Shown one piece after another: positions 1 to 11,034 of a stretch of DNA of 64,000 nt. Each line of letters starts with the position of its first letter. Positions within the stretch are counted from its first letter, which is position 1. The notes under the pieces are model-generated. The model saw only the letters and a list, made by a program, of their open reading frames with translations, did not search any database and was not told the origin of the DNA. The translations under genes and the position numbers were made by a program. The stretch lies in assembly GCF_040412425.1 (NCBI RefSeq), contig NC_089744.1:31287501-31351500 (forward strand). The letters run 5' to 3'. The stretch comes from Macrobrachium rosenbergii (taxonomy: Eukaryota > Arthropoda > Malacostraca > Decapoda > Palaemonidae).

Positions 1-1080
1 TTCTGATAAGGTTCCCAGGAGACTGTCATCATCCCTAGGGACCAAGCTCAGTCGTCTCTCCTGCGCACTCTGACGGAGTGGCAGGCAGACAACACAAAGT
101 TGACTCCTTTCAAGGGCAGCTTTACCATGTTTGCCCTGGGAGACAACTTACCAACTCCCCTGTTTGAACAAAGTCGCCTGGCTACGGCCCGAGCGTGCTT
201 TTGATGGTAACCCGTTACCACAGCTAAGGGAAACAGACCCCACTTCCCTGGTGTTCCCAGGAAGTGATGAGTTCTGGATGGATGCTCCGTCCACCTTCAC
301 GGTCGGGAAGTTGGACCCCTCTGTGCTTCCTCACAGTTTAGTGAGGAGCTCCCCAAGCTGCCGGAATCTTTGCTGAAGGCGGAGTTTGATGCCCGGACTA
401 AGTTAGCCCGGTCCCTGAACTCCGTCTGCCTCACGGAAGCCACTGCCGCCTCCCTGCGCCGGACGAGCCATTTTTCCAGGTCTTGGCTAAGTCCCTGTTA
501 GCTGGCTTTCAGTCTGACCTGTTTGAATTCATCATGGCCAGACTGGAATGCAGGAAGTTTATCTTCGCGATGCTACTATCCGTCACGAGCCTAACAAGCT
601 CGTAAAGAGCTCGATCTGGGGACCTAACCTCTTCCCAGAAGAAGAGGTTACAAACGTCATGGCGGAGGCTACAAGGGCCAACCAGAGTCTCGCGCTCGCT
701 GGGGCATCTCCACCTACAAGCGCAAGACCCCAGAATCTGGCGGGCCCCAGACGAGAGGAGGCAAACGGTTTAGGAGACATAAGAGGCCCCACCAGCAGGC
801 GGTAGTCCAAGCCGTCCCAGTCTCGGCAGTGGCACAGCCCTCCACTTCAAAGGCTCACCCCCAACAATATGTGCTGGTCCAACCAGCTCATTCCCTTGCT
901 GCGCCCTCGTATGTTACTTCACCAGCATACAACCCCACCTAAGAGGGGCCGGGTTACTTTCACGGCCTTAACAGAATCGCAAAGGGGGAAGAGGCAGGGC
1001 CCTCACAGAGGGAAGCCCAACACCACCCCAAGAGGAAAACCTGGACGTGGTAGAGGGAATAAACCCGCTCCCTCCCACTG
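1..1080 (+). pseudogene. DIRS family A gag region, degenerate
   Basis: Pieces of one protein lie in shifting frames: about 131-376, then 548-805, then 869-1081. The 548-805 piece (residues such as FPEEEV and ANQSLA) aligns with the minus-strand protein at 21802-22092 of copy 2. The last piece is rich in Lys, Arg and Gly just before the polymerase, typical of a nucleic-acid-binding gag tail. No single open frame covers the region. Function as gag is inferred from its position upstream of the reverse transcriptase and from the paralogous copy. Confidence 0.65.
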
Positions 1081-2880
1081 AGAGAAACACAGGTAGGTGG
1101 TCGCCTCTATTGGTTCAGGGACCAATGGACCTTCAGCCCTTGGGCACACAGCATTGTGTCCAAAGGTCTAGGATGGAGCTGGATCAAGGAACCTCCTCCT
1201 CTAACAGGTTTTACCAGCCACCCTCATCAATCCTACAGGATTATGTGGCAGAATTGCTCAACAAACGAGCAATAAAGAAAGTAAGGCACCTAAAAGTTTC
1301 AAGGCAGGTTATTCACTGTTCCCAAAAAGACTCAGATCAGCAAAGAGTGATCCTGGATCTGTCGCGTCTAAATCTCTACATAAAATGCGACAAATTTCGC
1401 ATGCTTACAATAGCTCAGGTACGGACTCTACTTCGCGTGGAGCCGTCACCACCTCCATCGATCTTTCAGACGCTTATTATCACGCCCCGGTTGCGCGGAA
1501 CTTCTCTCAGTTCCTCGGTTTCAGACTCGGGAATCAAGCCTACTCCTTCAGGGTCATGCCCTTCGGGTCTAAAACATTGCGCCCAGGGTATTCACCAAGC
1601 TGGCGGACACGGTAGTTCAACAACTCCGGTCCCGAGGGATATCCCTAGCAGCATACCTGGACGATTGGATAATTTGGGCACCAACAGTTCTGGAGTGTCA
1701 GAAGGCTACGTCCATAGTCATCAACTTCCTGGAGTCGTTAGGTTTTCAGCTGAACAGAGAGAAGTCCCGCCTGACTCCGAGTCCCGGTTTCAGTGGCTGG
1801 GCCTCCAGTGGGATCTGTCTGCTCACACGTTATCTCTCCCGCCTCCCAAGAGGAAGGAGATAGCATCTCTCACCAGAAAATTTCTCAAAAATCAATCGGC
1901 ATCCCGCCGATCCCAAGAAAGGGTCCTTGGGTCCCTTCAATTTGCCTCAGTGACAGACCTGCTCTTAAAAGCGAAACTAAAAGACATAAACAGAGTGTGG
2001 CGGAGTCGAGCCAATGTCAAGCTCAGAGACAAGGTCTCCTCCATCCCTCGAATCTTAAAAACAAGACTGCGGCCTTGGACCACAGTCAGAGGCCTGTCCA
2101 AGTCAGTTCCGCTTCAATTTCCCCCTCCGGCACTAGTTGTCCACACAGACGCTTCCCTAAGCGGCTGGGGGGGGATATTCACCAAAACAAAAAGTACAAG
2201 GAACGTGGTCCACAATGTTTCAGCAGTTCCATATAAACACCCTGGAAGCTATGGCGGTCTTTCTAACTCTAAAGAAAATCCGGCCCCCCAACCGGATTCA
2301 TATCAGGTTGGTATTGACAGCGCAGTGGTAGTTCATTGCATCAACAGGGGCGGCTCCAAATCAGGTCGAGTAAACCAAGTAATGGTTGCTATCTTCTCCC
2401 TGGCGAACAAGCACGGCTGGCACCTGTCAGCCACCCACCTAGCGGGGTACGGAACGTGGTGGCGGATTCCCTGTCCAGGACTACCCGTTGGAGACGGAGT
2501 GGTCCCTGGACGTGGAATCTTTCAAATGGATTTGCCGCCGGTTCCTGGTCTCCAAGTGGATCTGTTCGCGACGGAGAGCAACTTCAAGCTCCCCTGTTAT
2601 GTGGCCCCAACCTGGACCTCAGGCGACGCCACGGACGCAATGACAATAGATTGGAACAATTGGGAGAAAATTTATCTGTTTCCTCCAATAAATTTACTGT
2701 TGAAAGTATTACACAAACTCAGGACATTCAAAGGTCAACCAGCCCTAGTAGCCCCCTATTGGCCAAGAGCAATTGGTTCCCTCTTCTTCAGGAACTGGGA
2801 TTGCGGAGTCTTCGGATTCCCAAGCCCATACTGACCCAGACAGTACAAACCAAGACTGTGTCAGCTTCTCAAGAATTCAG
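1081..2880 (+). pseudogene. DIRS family A reverse transcriptase / RNase H / methyltransferase-like polyprotein, frameshifted
   Basis: The reverse transcriptase shows QQRVILDLSRLN (about 1340-1375), TSIDLSDAYYH (about 1453-1485, another frame) and the catalytic box AYLDDW at 1651-1668. RNase H starts at about 2133 with VVHTDASLSGWGG and continues with TLEAMAVFLTLKK near 2240 and CINRGG near 2337. After it comes VDLFATESN (about 2558) and YLFPP (about 2680), a segment that in DIRS elements is usually described as dam-methyltransferase-like; I am less sure of that label. A 595-residue open frame at 1047-2834 is misleading: it leaves the true frame at about 1423-1780 and again near 2220, so at least two pairs of shifts are present. 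The copy cannot make a working enzyme. Confidence 0.85.
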
Positions 2881-2884
2881 AATG

Positions 2885-3823
2885 CCCTAGTTTTATGGAC
2901 TTTATAAAATTTGCAGCCCAAAAAGGAGCAAACATTGACCCTGTCAACACTCTATTTTTGAATCAGATAAAAGAGATTCTACTCTTAGACAGTATGACTC
3001 AGCAGTCAAAAAGTTAGCCTCCTTCCTAAAAGCATCTGAAGCCAAAATCATGACGACTAATTTAGGAGTTTCTTTCTTTAGATCACTGTTTGAAAAGGCC
3101 TTGCTCCGCCACTATTACCACAGTCAAGTCAGCCCTGAAGAAAGTATTTCTTATACGGCTTTAAAATCGACCTTACAGATTCCTATTTTTCATCCATCCC
3201 CAGAGCATGCGCTCGTCTGAGACCCGTATCACGCCCACATTCTGTTACGTGGTTTCTCAATGACGTCCTTAAGTTAGCATCAGAGATGGATAACTTTCAT
3301 TGCTCTTATCAGGATCTGTTAAGGAAGACTTTATTTTTGATTAGCTTGGCTTCAGGTGCTAGAATCTCAGAGCTGTCGGCTCTCACTAGAGGTGATAATT
3401 TTGTGAACTTCCTCCCTTCCTGGAGAGGTCCTCCTTTCCCCTGACCCTAGATTTTTAGCTAAAAACGAAGACCCACAAGACAGGTGGTCTCCTTGGAAGG
3501 TGGTGCCCCTTCCACAAGACCAGTCTTTATGTCCAGTTTATACACTTAAATCTTACCTTTTAAGAACTCCACAGAGTAAGTCGGGTCCTCTTTTTATCAG
3601 GGAGAAAGGTGGTACTCTTTCACTGAATGCTATAAGACAACAAATTCTGTATTTTATTAAACAGGCCAACCCAGATTCAGTTCCTAAGGTTCATGATATT
3701 CGAGCAGTTGCTACTTCCATTAATTACTTTCATAATATGGATTTCTCAGAATTGTCTAAATACACGGGTTGGAAATCACCTCTAGTGTTTAAACGCCACT
3801 ATTTAAAATCGCTCAAGCCCTGA
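2885..3823 (+). pseudogene. DIRS family A tyrosine recombinase, broken N-terminal half
   Basis: The catalytic half is readable: the first arginine box SGARISEL near 3355, HDIRAVATS at about 3690 (the HxxR motif), then GWKSPLVFKRHYLKSL at about 3769-3816 with the tyrosine nucleophile. The open piece 3500-3823 ends in a natural stop. Upstream, 2990-3300 matches the recombinase N-terminal part of copy 2 but shifts frame near 3110 and 3420. In the family the enzyme integrates a circular DNA intermediate without target duplication. This copy is interrupted, so inactive. Confidence 0.85.
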
Positions 3824-4439
3824 AATTTTCTACCATAGCTGTGGGAAGTGTCATCTCCCCACCTTAACTAATCATATCCTTATCCTTTCCTTTCCCCGCC
3901 CACCTGCCTCATTTACTTGTCTGCTTATCCTCCTGGTTGATCATGCCTCACTGCCTTGCTCCTCATATTGATGTATCTTGTCTCTGTTGATGGAAACTGT
4001 AATCTGACATGTTATGATTGTATTTTCTTGTGGGGTACTGGGCAGTTTTATTTTGCTCCATGTACCCCAGATATATGTATATGCACTGTGTATTTTATTT
4101 GCCAATTGATCTTGTCTCTTACGTGTTTAGCTTAAGTTTACGTGTGTAGTTTTAAGATTATATTACCATTTATTTGTATGCACCATTGTTCCTATCCAAT
4201 TTCATGTAATATTGTACTTTTTTAATGATTTTTGGGGAACCCTTCCCCGTTGTGCTGGGGACCTCCCTAATCTTTCATAGTATTAAGTTTTAATGTGCCT
4301 TAGGATTTAGTGTTTTTCTTACATGTTAGAGATTCCTCATTAAAACTGCTTGATTAAAATTATTTTGTAAATTTTGTTTTTCTTCAGATTACCTTTTTTC
4401 CTCGTAGTTTGCAGCCTTGGCATGATTCTCTATCACTAT
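3824..4439 (+). other. DIRS family A 3' non-coding stretch
   Basis: AT-rich sequence between the recombinase stop and the terminal repeat. No open frame of note. The end, with GGCATGATTCTCT near 4418, recurs as the reverse complement at about 18570-18600 in copy 2, which shows that it belongs to the element and is not host intron. Confidence 0.7.
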
Positions 4440-4920
4440 TTCACCGGCTGACACGGGACTGGACTCAGAAAAGGGATTTTGACAAAGGAAAAATCTATTT
4501 CTGAGGAAGGTCCGTGTCACCCGGTGACCCTCCCTGACTCACCTAGTGGCTCCCCCTTTTTCTTGCACATGCCAAGTCTGGGGTTAGTGCTAGCATGGAA
4601 TGAGGTAGGTGGCGCTGGTGTCGCCGTCCTGGCGGGTGTTTGGTGTAGGGGCTGTAACGGCTCACCGCTCTGTTCCGGGGTTTTGATAGGGAGAGATCTT
4701 TCGAGTAAGTCTCCGTGGTAGTGGTATTTCACTCACCCCTTCGTTATACCGACGTCTTCCTAGAAGACGCTCGACTGGGGTAGTAACCCAGCTTTCCTGA
4801 AAGCTCTTTTTTCTCTGGTATATCTAGCATATTATACCTAGAAATTCGTGCTGTAATGGAATTTCACCGGGTGACACAGGACCTTCTCAGAAATAGATTT
4901 TCCTTTGTCAAAATCCTTTT
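4440..4920 (+). repeat. DIRS family A 3' terminal repeat
   Basis: The block begins with TGACACGGGACTGGACTCAG, then carries GATTTTGACAAAGGAAAAA and TCTATTTCTGAGG, and ends with their reverse complement at 4894-4916. Between these lies the reverse complement of the family's 5' end: it matches 26100-26441 in the same orientation and 56186-56470 in the opposite one. This makes it the 3' inverted terminal repeat plus its foldback extension. The same arrangement occurs at 18081-18540. Confidence 0.8.
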
Positions 4921-4928
4921 ATATATAG

Positions 4929-4932
<4 letters not shown>

Positions 4933-5000
<68 letters not shown>
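4933..5000. repeat. (AT)n microsatellite
   Basis: About 68 bases of uninterrupted AT dinucleotides directly beyond the DIRS end. Confidence 0.95.
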
Positions 5001-5004
<4 letters not shown>

Positions 5005-5986
5005 AAGTGATATAGGGTCTTGATTATTGATCATATTGTATTATTCAATTTACGTAATTTTATGGCCCTGCAAACCAAGATTACATATTATTCTAAAAAC
5101 CTGCCATTTTTCTTTTGCAAAAGTTAACCTCAAAGACAGTCTTCTTGGACAATTAAAGGTCGCCAGTTAAGGGTAATTAGCCTTAACAAGAATATTTGAG
5201 ATGAATTTGATTTTAAACGCAACGGTTCTTCCAAACATTGCGACGCGAGGCATACAAAAAGCATCTGAGATTTAATTGATTTTGCTTAATGAAAAATCCT
5301 TTTTTATTTTACTGGAATAATGGGTTGAAGCTAAAATATAATAATTTGGCTTAATAGAGAGACTTGTAAACACATATACCCTAAGTGGTGGCTGAAGGAA
5401 AAAAACAAAGAAAAAATGTGAAATACAGAAAAGTACTAGTCAATCGACGTGCTTCAACAAGAATCGGACTTACCAAATTTTAAATGTCATAGAAAGTCGC
5501 CGCAAACGAGGGACCATCAACAGGAGTCGTATTCTGGCAGTCTTCCCAATTCACTAATTAAGATGATAATATTTCAGGAGTAAAAGTAATAAAGAATTGA
5601 ATATCAAGGCACGCATCAGCGCCACCCTGGTTCAGTGTTGTGAATTTCTGCAAACTTGATTCGTTCCGCCAGATTTAATTGTATATTTCTTAAATAATTT
5701 GGCAATCCGACCTTGACAAAGGCATCGTGAATGCATAGAATAAAGCTTAGGGGATAACTAGGGGTCATTGAGCATAAACCCTCTCTGAGGCTTAGGTCCC
5801 TGAATGCCCTAGCATATTTTGTTTATAAACTTTCCAGCCTATGCTCATGCCATTTGTCTACTGAGGTGATTCTTACAGGGTGAATTGCTAGCTCTAAATT
5901 GAGTGGGCAGAGATTTCTCTAAATTCAATTGACTAATATTCAGCCTTCTAAATACATGGAGAGCGAACAGCAGTAATATATATATA
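5001..5986. other. No gene seen
   Basis: AT-rich sequence without a convincing frame, RNA gene or repeat. Probably intron or intergenic DNA of the host. Confidence 0.5.
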
Positions 5987-7125
5987 CAGTAGAACCTGGT
6001 TTTCAAATAATTTTTTTCCAGAAGTTAGATTTCAAGAGATTGATTGAGGGGTCAAGGTGAGTTAATTTCTGTAATAAGAAATAACTGAAAATGGATTAAT
6101 CCATTTTGAACCACAGTCATTACCCCAACCTTGCCTTTTATACAAAACTTACAGAAATTACATAGTTCAGACAAGTTGAATAACTTCTCTTTATCAGAAG
6201 CATTTTATACATTTTTAAATGCATACTGTATCAAAAAATTATTCTTCATTTTAAAATGTCTTTCTTAAACTGATAGAAAGAGCATTTCACTGCTAGGTAG
6301 CCTATAGGAAATACCAGAATGAAATTCAAAATACACATTAGTTGAAACCTTCAAACTGTTAATAATGATAAGTGTTAGTTGCAAATTGATATTATCACAT
6401 TGATTTTAATAATACAGTATTTATAACAACATAATAAAACCTGTTATCATAAAACCAGAAAAATAATTTCAAGATAAGTTTTGGCAGATGGAAAAAAACT
6501 GGTCTATTGCCATTTATTGTATGGGCCTTTTACATAAACATGTTGCCTGCACTTATGGTAAAACTTTTTTACAGAGTCTAATTTGGAAAAGGTAAAAATC
6601 ACTGTAAACATCTTTCAGTAAATATTTACTGAAAGATGTTTTAGATGCATCGGGTACAATTCCAGTAGACTATTTTTGTTTGAAATTTACCATGGAATGT
6701 ATTGAATGTTTATAAATTTTAAGATTATAATCACCAGGATATTTTTGGTGCTTTTTTTATTCTGCCAAACAGTTATCAACCAGAGAAAAAAAAATACATT
6801 TTTCTTAATTTTATGATAACATTTTGACTGATAAAGAATTTGCTGCTTATAAATACTGTATTATTAATTTAATGTGTTATAATCTGGTTTGTTTTTCAAC
6901 ATTTCAGCAGCAAATGTTAAATTGGGCTTTAAATGCTTTTAAATAAGCATGGGAACAACACCAACAAGCAACTAGAGCGGCAGCCACACACAAACCCTTT
7001 TTTCTAAAACATCATATGATTAACAGTGATTCTGGTTTGTTGTTTGAATCAAAAATAAAATTTACTCAACATTCATGTTGAATTCTGATACATTGTCCTC
7101 AAGTAATTGAAAATACTGGGTTCTA

Positions 7126-7128
<3 letters not shown>
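5987..7128. mobile_element. pogo/Tigger-like non-autonomous TIR element
   Basis: The left end reads CAGTAGAACCTGGTTTTCAA and the right end is its imperfect reverse complement, ending GGGTTCTACTG at 7118-7128. Both ends abut TA-rich repeats, consistent with a TA target. Starting with CAGT.GAACC is typical of Tigger/pogo elements of the Tc1/mariner superfamily. The 1.14-kb interior is AT-rich and has no transposase, so it is non-autonomous or decayed. Class is inferred from the ends only. Confidence 0.7.

Positions 7129-7162
<34 letters not shown>
7129..7162. repeat. (TA)n microsatellite
   Basis: A TA run immediately after the right end of the TIR element; a shorter one precedes its left end. 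Confidence 0.9.
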
Positions 7163-7165
<3 letters not shown>

Positions 7166-7386
7166 CATTCATAATACTGAACACACAATTTTATATAGAT
7201 AATATATATATTTTTTATTTTGGTACTAATATGTAACTAAAAGGAATGCAGGTGAACATTTTTTTTTTGCATAAAATGAAATTATATACAAAACCAATAA
7301 ATACAGATATATAAAAACTTGTAATAAATATAAAATTAAATATAAAATCAATGCAGAATACTCACTCGTAATCCTGACTCTTCGTT

Positions 7387-10057
7387 CTATTTTTGTTTTC
7401 TCCCTTCTCCATTGAAGAGTGTTGCATTTTTTCCTTTCGACATGAAAACGAGGTACAGGTGGAGGAGGAGACGTACTTGTTTTTTTAACTGCAGATGGGC
7501 GCCATTCGGCAGTCCGCACGCGCCCTCCAGTGTCCCTGGGTAGGCACACTCCAAATACAGTATGACCGCGGTGTGGTATTTGCGGTCCAACTCCCGATCC
7601 TGCAAAAGTGCTACCTTGCAGGTGCAACAGACTCTTTTGGTGTCTCTTCTTCTGCCATTCATATGGCACACATAAATTTGCACTGTTTTTTTACGCCCTT
7701 CTAGGGGGCTCCAGTGTGTGATCCCCTGCCTGCAACCGACACACAGGGTCCACTACCGACGGGACATTGGAATGTAGGTGTGGCGGCAGCAGGGACAGGG
7801 ACAGCTCCAGGGGGGCGGCATCAGCAGGGGCGGCATCATCAAGGGTAGCGGCAGCAGCCAAGGCGGCATCATCAGGGCGGCGTCGGCAGGAGCAGGATGA
7901 CCAAGGTTGGCCCTCCTAGCGACATCTGCCCTATCCTCTTGGGGCAGATCTGGAGCTCGGGGCAGGGGAGCGGTGTTGGAAGGCCACTCCTCAGGATTAA
8001 CGTTTATGAGGGCATTCCCAGCCACCTCGAAAAACTGGATGTGGGACAAGCTCTAGGTGTCTGAATTGTACCCACAGTAGAGGATGTTGGCATTCTGGAG
8101 GGCCAACTGAAGGAGGTGTTTGAGGAGCTTCTGTGTCCACCTCCTGGTTCTCCTGGCAAAGGGATAATACTGGATGAGTTGATCAAAGAGATCAACTCCT
8201 CCCATGTTTTATTGTGAGTGCCCAATGACAGTAGGCCATTGGACACGAAACTCCTCATACGTAAATTTCGTCCCTGCTGGCGTGTCTTCTTCTGCTGAAC
8301 GACCTCTTCTTGGATGGGCTCATGACTGGTCGTAATCATGAGGTGAGTTATGAGTCAGACCCTCTTCCAACAGATGTTCTGAAGACATCTCCCTTCCGCC
8401 GCCACTCTGTCTCTCCTCTTGCCAGATGTTGCGGTTAATGAACCTCTTGAGGACATTGGGGCCCCACGCACCAAGAAGGGGTACCACTGGCGTGCACACC
8501 TGCATCATACAGTTCCTGGGCCAGGGCTAACGAGTTATAATAATTATCCATAAACAGGTGTATCCCTGGTTACGGAAACGATCCACAAGACTTGAAAACA
8601 GTGCCACGCAGCGTGAGAAGACCCCAGAATACACAGAGAAGTCAAAAGGACGTATCCAGTGTTGATTCCGTAATAAAAATAACTATCACACCATATTTCT
8701 TTGGCTTCTTGGGGTTGTACACTTTTATGCTTAGAGCGCCCTTTGTATGGCATCATCCCCTCATCCAAAGAAAGGTTCTTGGAAGGAACCACGAGAAACT
8801 GGCACCGTTCACGAATGTACTCCAACATTGGGCGGACTAAGATGAGGCGATCTGGGTTATTCCGGGGTATGGCCCTTCGGTTGAAGGCATTGAAATACAT
8901 GTCCAACGCCAGGAAACTATCACAGGGCATAATGCCGGGCACATTGGGCGTACTTAAACAAAAATTCTGCCTCCAATATTGCCTGACATCGGTAGCAGGC
9001 ATCATTCCAAAGAAGATGTGGAGCCCCAAAAAATGCGCCATGTCCGTGAGGTTGCAGCTCCGCCATCGATACGACAATCTGCCGTCTCTACAACGAGGTA
9101 TTCCAGCAATTCCTGCGTAAGGAAGAGGTGAATGAACCCCAGTGCAGTGAGAGGCACAGGGACGGTCAGTCCAGGTGCTGCCGTGAATGGATGCATATTA
9201 GGTGGGGTGGGGTCCTCCAACCACCCCTCATCACTTTCGGATGAACGGCCTTCACCTAAACTGCTGCGACATTGCGACCTTCTACGGGCCCATGTGTGGG
9301 CACGACTTCACACCCCCCCCCACTGGCCCATCTCCCTCACTTTCACCATCACTTTCTGTCTCGTCCCCACCAGCCACAATCAGTGCCGCCTCCTCCTCCT
9401 CAGACTCTCCCTCATAAGCACTGAAACCACTGAACTCAAGTTCACTTTCATGCTGTGGCTCTCGTACAGACACTGGGGGCAAATACTCGTCATCACTGAC
9501 ATTGGGCGTGATGTTATCGTCACTAGATGACCAACTGCTATCAAAATGAGGACTTTCCACCTGCTCTCGATTGAGCTCCAACAAGTACTCATTAATGTCC
9601 TTTTGTTGAGGCCTCCCAATGAACTACGAATGCCCCTCAGGACACCCGATGTTTCCTAGGGTTGTAAAAGGCACAGGAGTGCGGTCCTTGGTCCCCTTTC
9701 AGCCACACGTGGCCATACAACACGGCGTTGAAAAGCTGGGTCACCTTGGGTACTTGGTCCCTCTCCAGCATCCAAATCTAAAACTCGCCTCACACGCTCA
9801 CTACCGACAGGCAATACGTGCCTTTCACGGTCCTGACGATGTTGGGACATCTCTGCAATCGTCCTACTGCGTCACAAATACTCTAACACTTGAACAAGTT
9901 CGGCAAAACACGAATGCGTTGAGAAATCGCTCTCCGACGATGCGTCGCTGATGCTTCTAGTGCGAGAAGAAAGAAATTCGCGCATGCGCAGCTGGGTCAC
10001 GCTTGTAAACAAAACAACAGCATGATCCATGAACTCCCAGCATCCCTCAAGGTGCAT
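7387..10057 (-). pseudogene. piggyBac-like transposase, multiply frameshifted
   Basis: Read on the minus strand the order fits a piggyBac transposase: an acidic N-terminal part (about 9584-9282, many Glu, Asp and Ser); the pre-core segment PLTALGFIHLFLTQELLEYL (about 9160-9100); the core at 9077-8544 with GLHIFFGMMP, LSLDEGMMPYKGR and CDSYFYYGINTGY; then NMGGVDLFDQ and RRTRRWTQKLLKHLLQLA (about 8210-8110) in another frame; and a Cys-rich tail near 7670-7590 (CHMNGRRRDTKRVCCTC). The first core Asp is expected in the LDEGM stretch. At least five frame changes separate these parts, so it is dead. The family cuts and pastes at TTAA, which matters because three TTAA-flanked elements lie nearby. 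I could not find its left terminus. Confidence 0.85.
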
Positions 10058-10124
10058 GATTTAAAATTTTTCGCAAACTAGGCCTATAACTATTTTTCCG
10101 CGAATATTTAAAAAAAACTTTTTG

Positions 10125-10195
10125 TAGTCAACGTATTTTATGTCCACTCAGCACCCGACAGACAATTTTTGTCAACGTAAAATACGTCCAGTCTG
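10125..10195. repeat. piggyBac-like subterminal repeat shared with TTAA elements T1 and T3
   Basis: The stretch contains two similar blocks (GTCAACGTATTTTATGTCCA and GTCAACGTAAAATACGTCCA) separated by CCGACAGACAATTTTT. The same layout occurs at 13555-13620 (end of T1) and 28137-28200 (end of T3). It lies just upstream of the transposase start on the minus strand. The very tip expected after it (GCGTTTAAGGGTTAA) is not present here, so the end is truncated or diverged. Confidence 0.65.
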
Positions 10196-10529
10196 CTCCA
10201 TTTTACATTTTGCGTGTTCTCATGACTGCCTAGTATCCGAGGAGTTAGCCCGTGAGGTTTTTCAAAAATCTTGATCGATTCTAGGTCTTGGCATCGTTCT
10301 GGCCTCTATTTCAGTGCCAGCATAGCTAGGTTTATGTGTCACCCTTCTTTGTGGCAAAACTTCAAGAAAAAGTAAATAACATGATTCAAAATGAAGATTA
10401 AGATACAAGACAATAGTCCTAAACCGCATGAGTTGCAGCCAAGTAGATCGGCTCAAGTTATGGCAGTGTATAGGCGCCATCCAGGCTAGAGTCAAAAAGA
10501 GTAATCCACGCCAACACAGCATTCTTTGT
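10196..10529. other. No gene seen
   Basis: Short stretch between the piggyBac relic and LINE J1. No supported feature. Confidence 0.4.
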
Positions 10530-11034
10530 CAGTGTTCACGAAGATGACTCAGAAAAGATTCTTAATTCAGAGAACAGGACAGTTTTTGCAAATGAAGAGT
10601 TTGAGGTAATAGACCCCCCAGAATATAATTCCATGAAAACTGTTTCAAAAGTAGCAAAATGGGAAAAGACGCTACAATGGTAGAATACATGAAAGAACGA
10701 CCTTAAAGACAGTATCAAGAGGAAAACGAATGGGCTGCAGTGGATGAGGTGATAAAATCCAAAACAATTCTTAAGTTCCATGAAAATAAAGTTTGAAACA
10801 CCGAAGATGGCAAAGAGAGCCATAGAAAGAATTGTTTGTAGCCTACCAATACATTCCAAGTGAACACATTGAAGAGGATATATTTGTAAATTTGTCATTT
10901 TGCTACAGATGCTGCTCTTATGAGCATCTGCTTAAGGAATGCCCTAAAGATAATATATATAAAATATGCTCTGAATGTTCATCACATGATCATACATACA
11001 GAGAATGTAAAGAAAATACAAAAAAATGTGTTAA
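10530..11034 (+). pseudogene. LINE J1 gag, zinc-knuckle part before T1
   Basis: From about 10833 the frame reads into two clear CCHC knuckles: CYRCCSYEHLLKEC (about 10901-10942) and CSECSSHDHTYREC (about 10969-11010). A third begins with KKCVN and is cut at the TTAA at 11031-11034. Upstream of 10833 gag-like residues continue in other frames with stops. In LINEs this protein binds the element RNA. It is broken by the T1 insertion and older mutations. Confidence 0.8.
11031..11034. other. Left TTAA target-site copy of T1
   Basis: TTAA directly precedes CCTTAAACGCC, the tip of T1. A second TTAA follows T1 at 13637-13640. One copy is the original LINE sequence, as shown by the restored gag frame. 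Confidence 0.85.

Larger units (their letters stand above)
1..4920 (+). mobile_element. DIRS-like tyrosine-recombinase retrotransposon, family A copy 1 (5' end outside window)
   Basis: The segment holds, in order, a gag-like region, reverse transcriptase, RNase H, a methyltransferase-like segment and a tyrosine recombinase, then a structured terminal repeat at 4440-4920. This order and the replacement of an integrase by a tyrosine recombinase define DIRS-like retrotransposons. The protein-level match to the minus-strand copy at 18081-26441 is strong throughout, so the two belong to one family. Every coding part carries frameshifts or stops, so this copy is dead. The 5' part (leader, 5' inverted repeat and gag start) lies before the window. 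Confidence 0.9.

Noticed and set aside
1047..2834. A 595-residue open frame as an intact protein
   Set aside because: It follows the RT/RNase H frame only in parts; between about 1423 and 1780, and after 2220, the conserved motifs lie in other frames. It is a composite accident.
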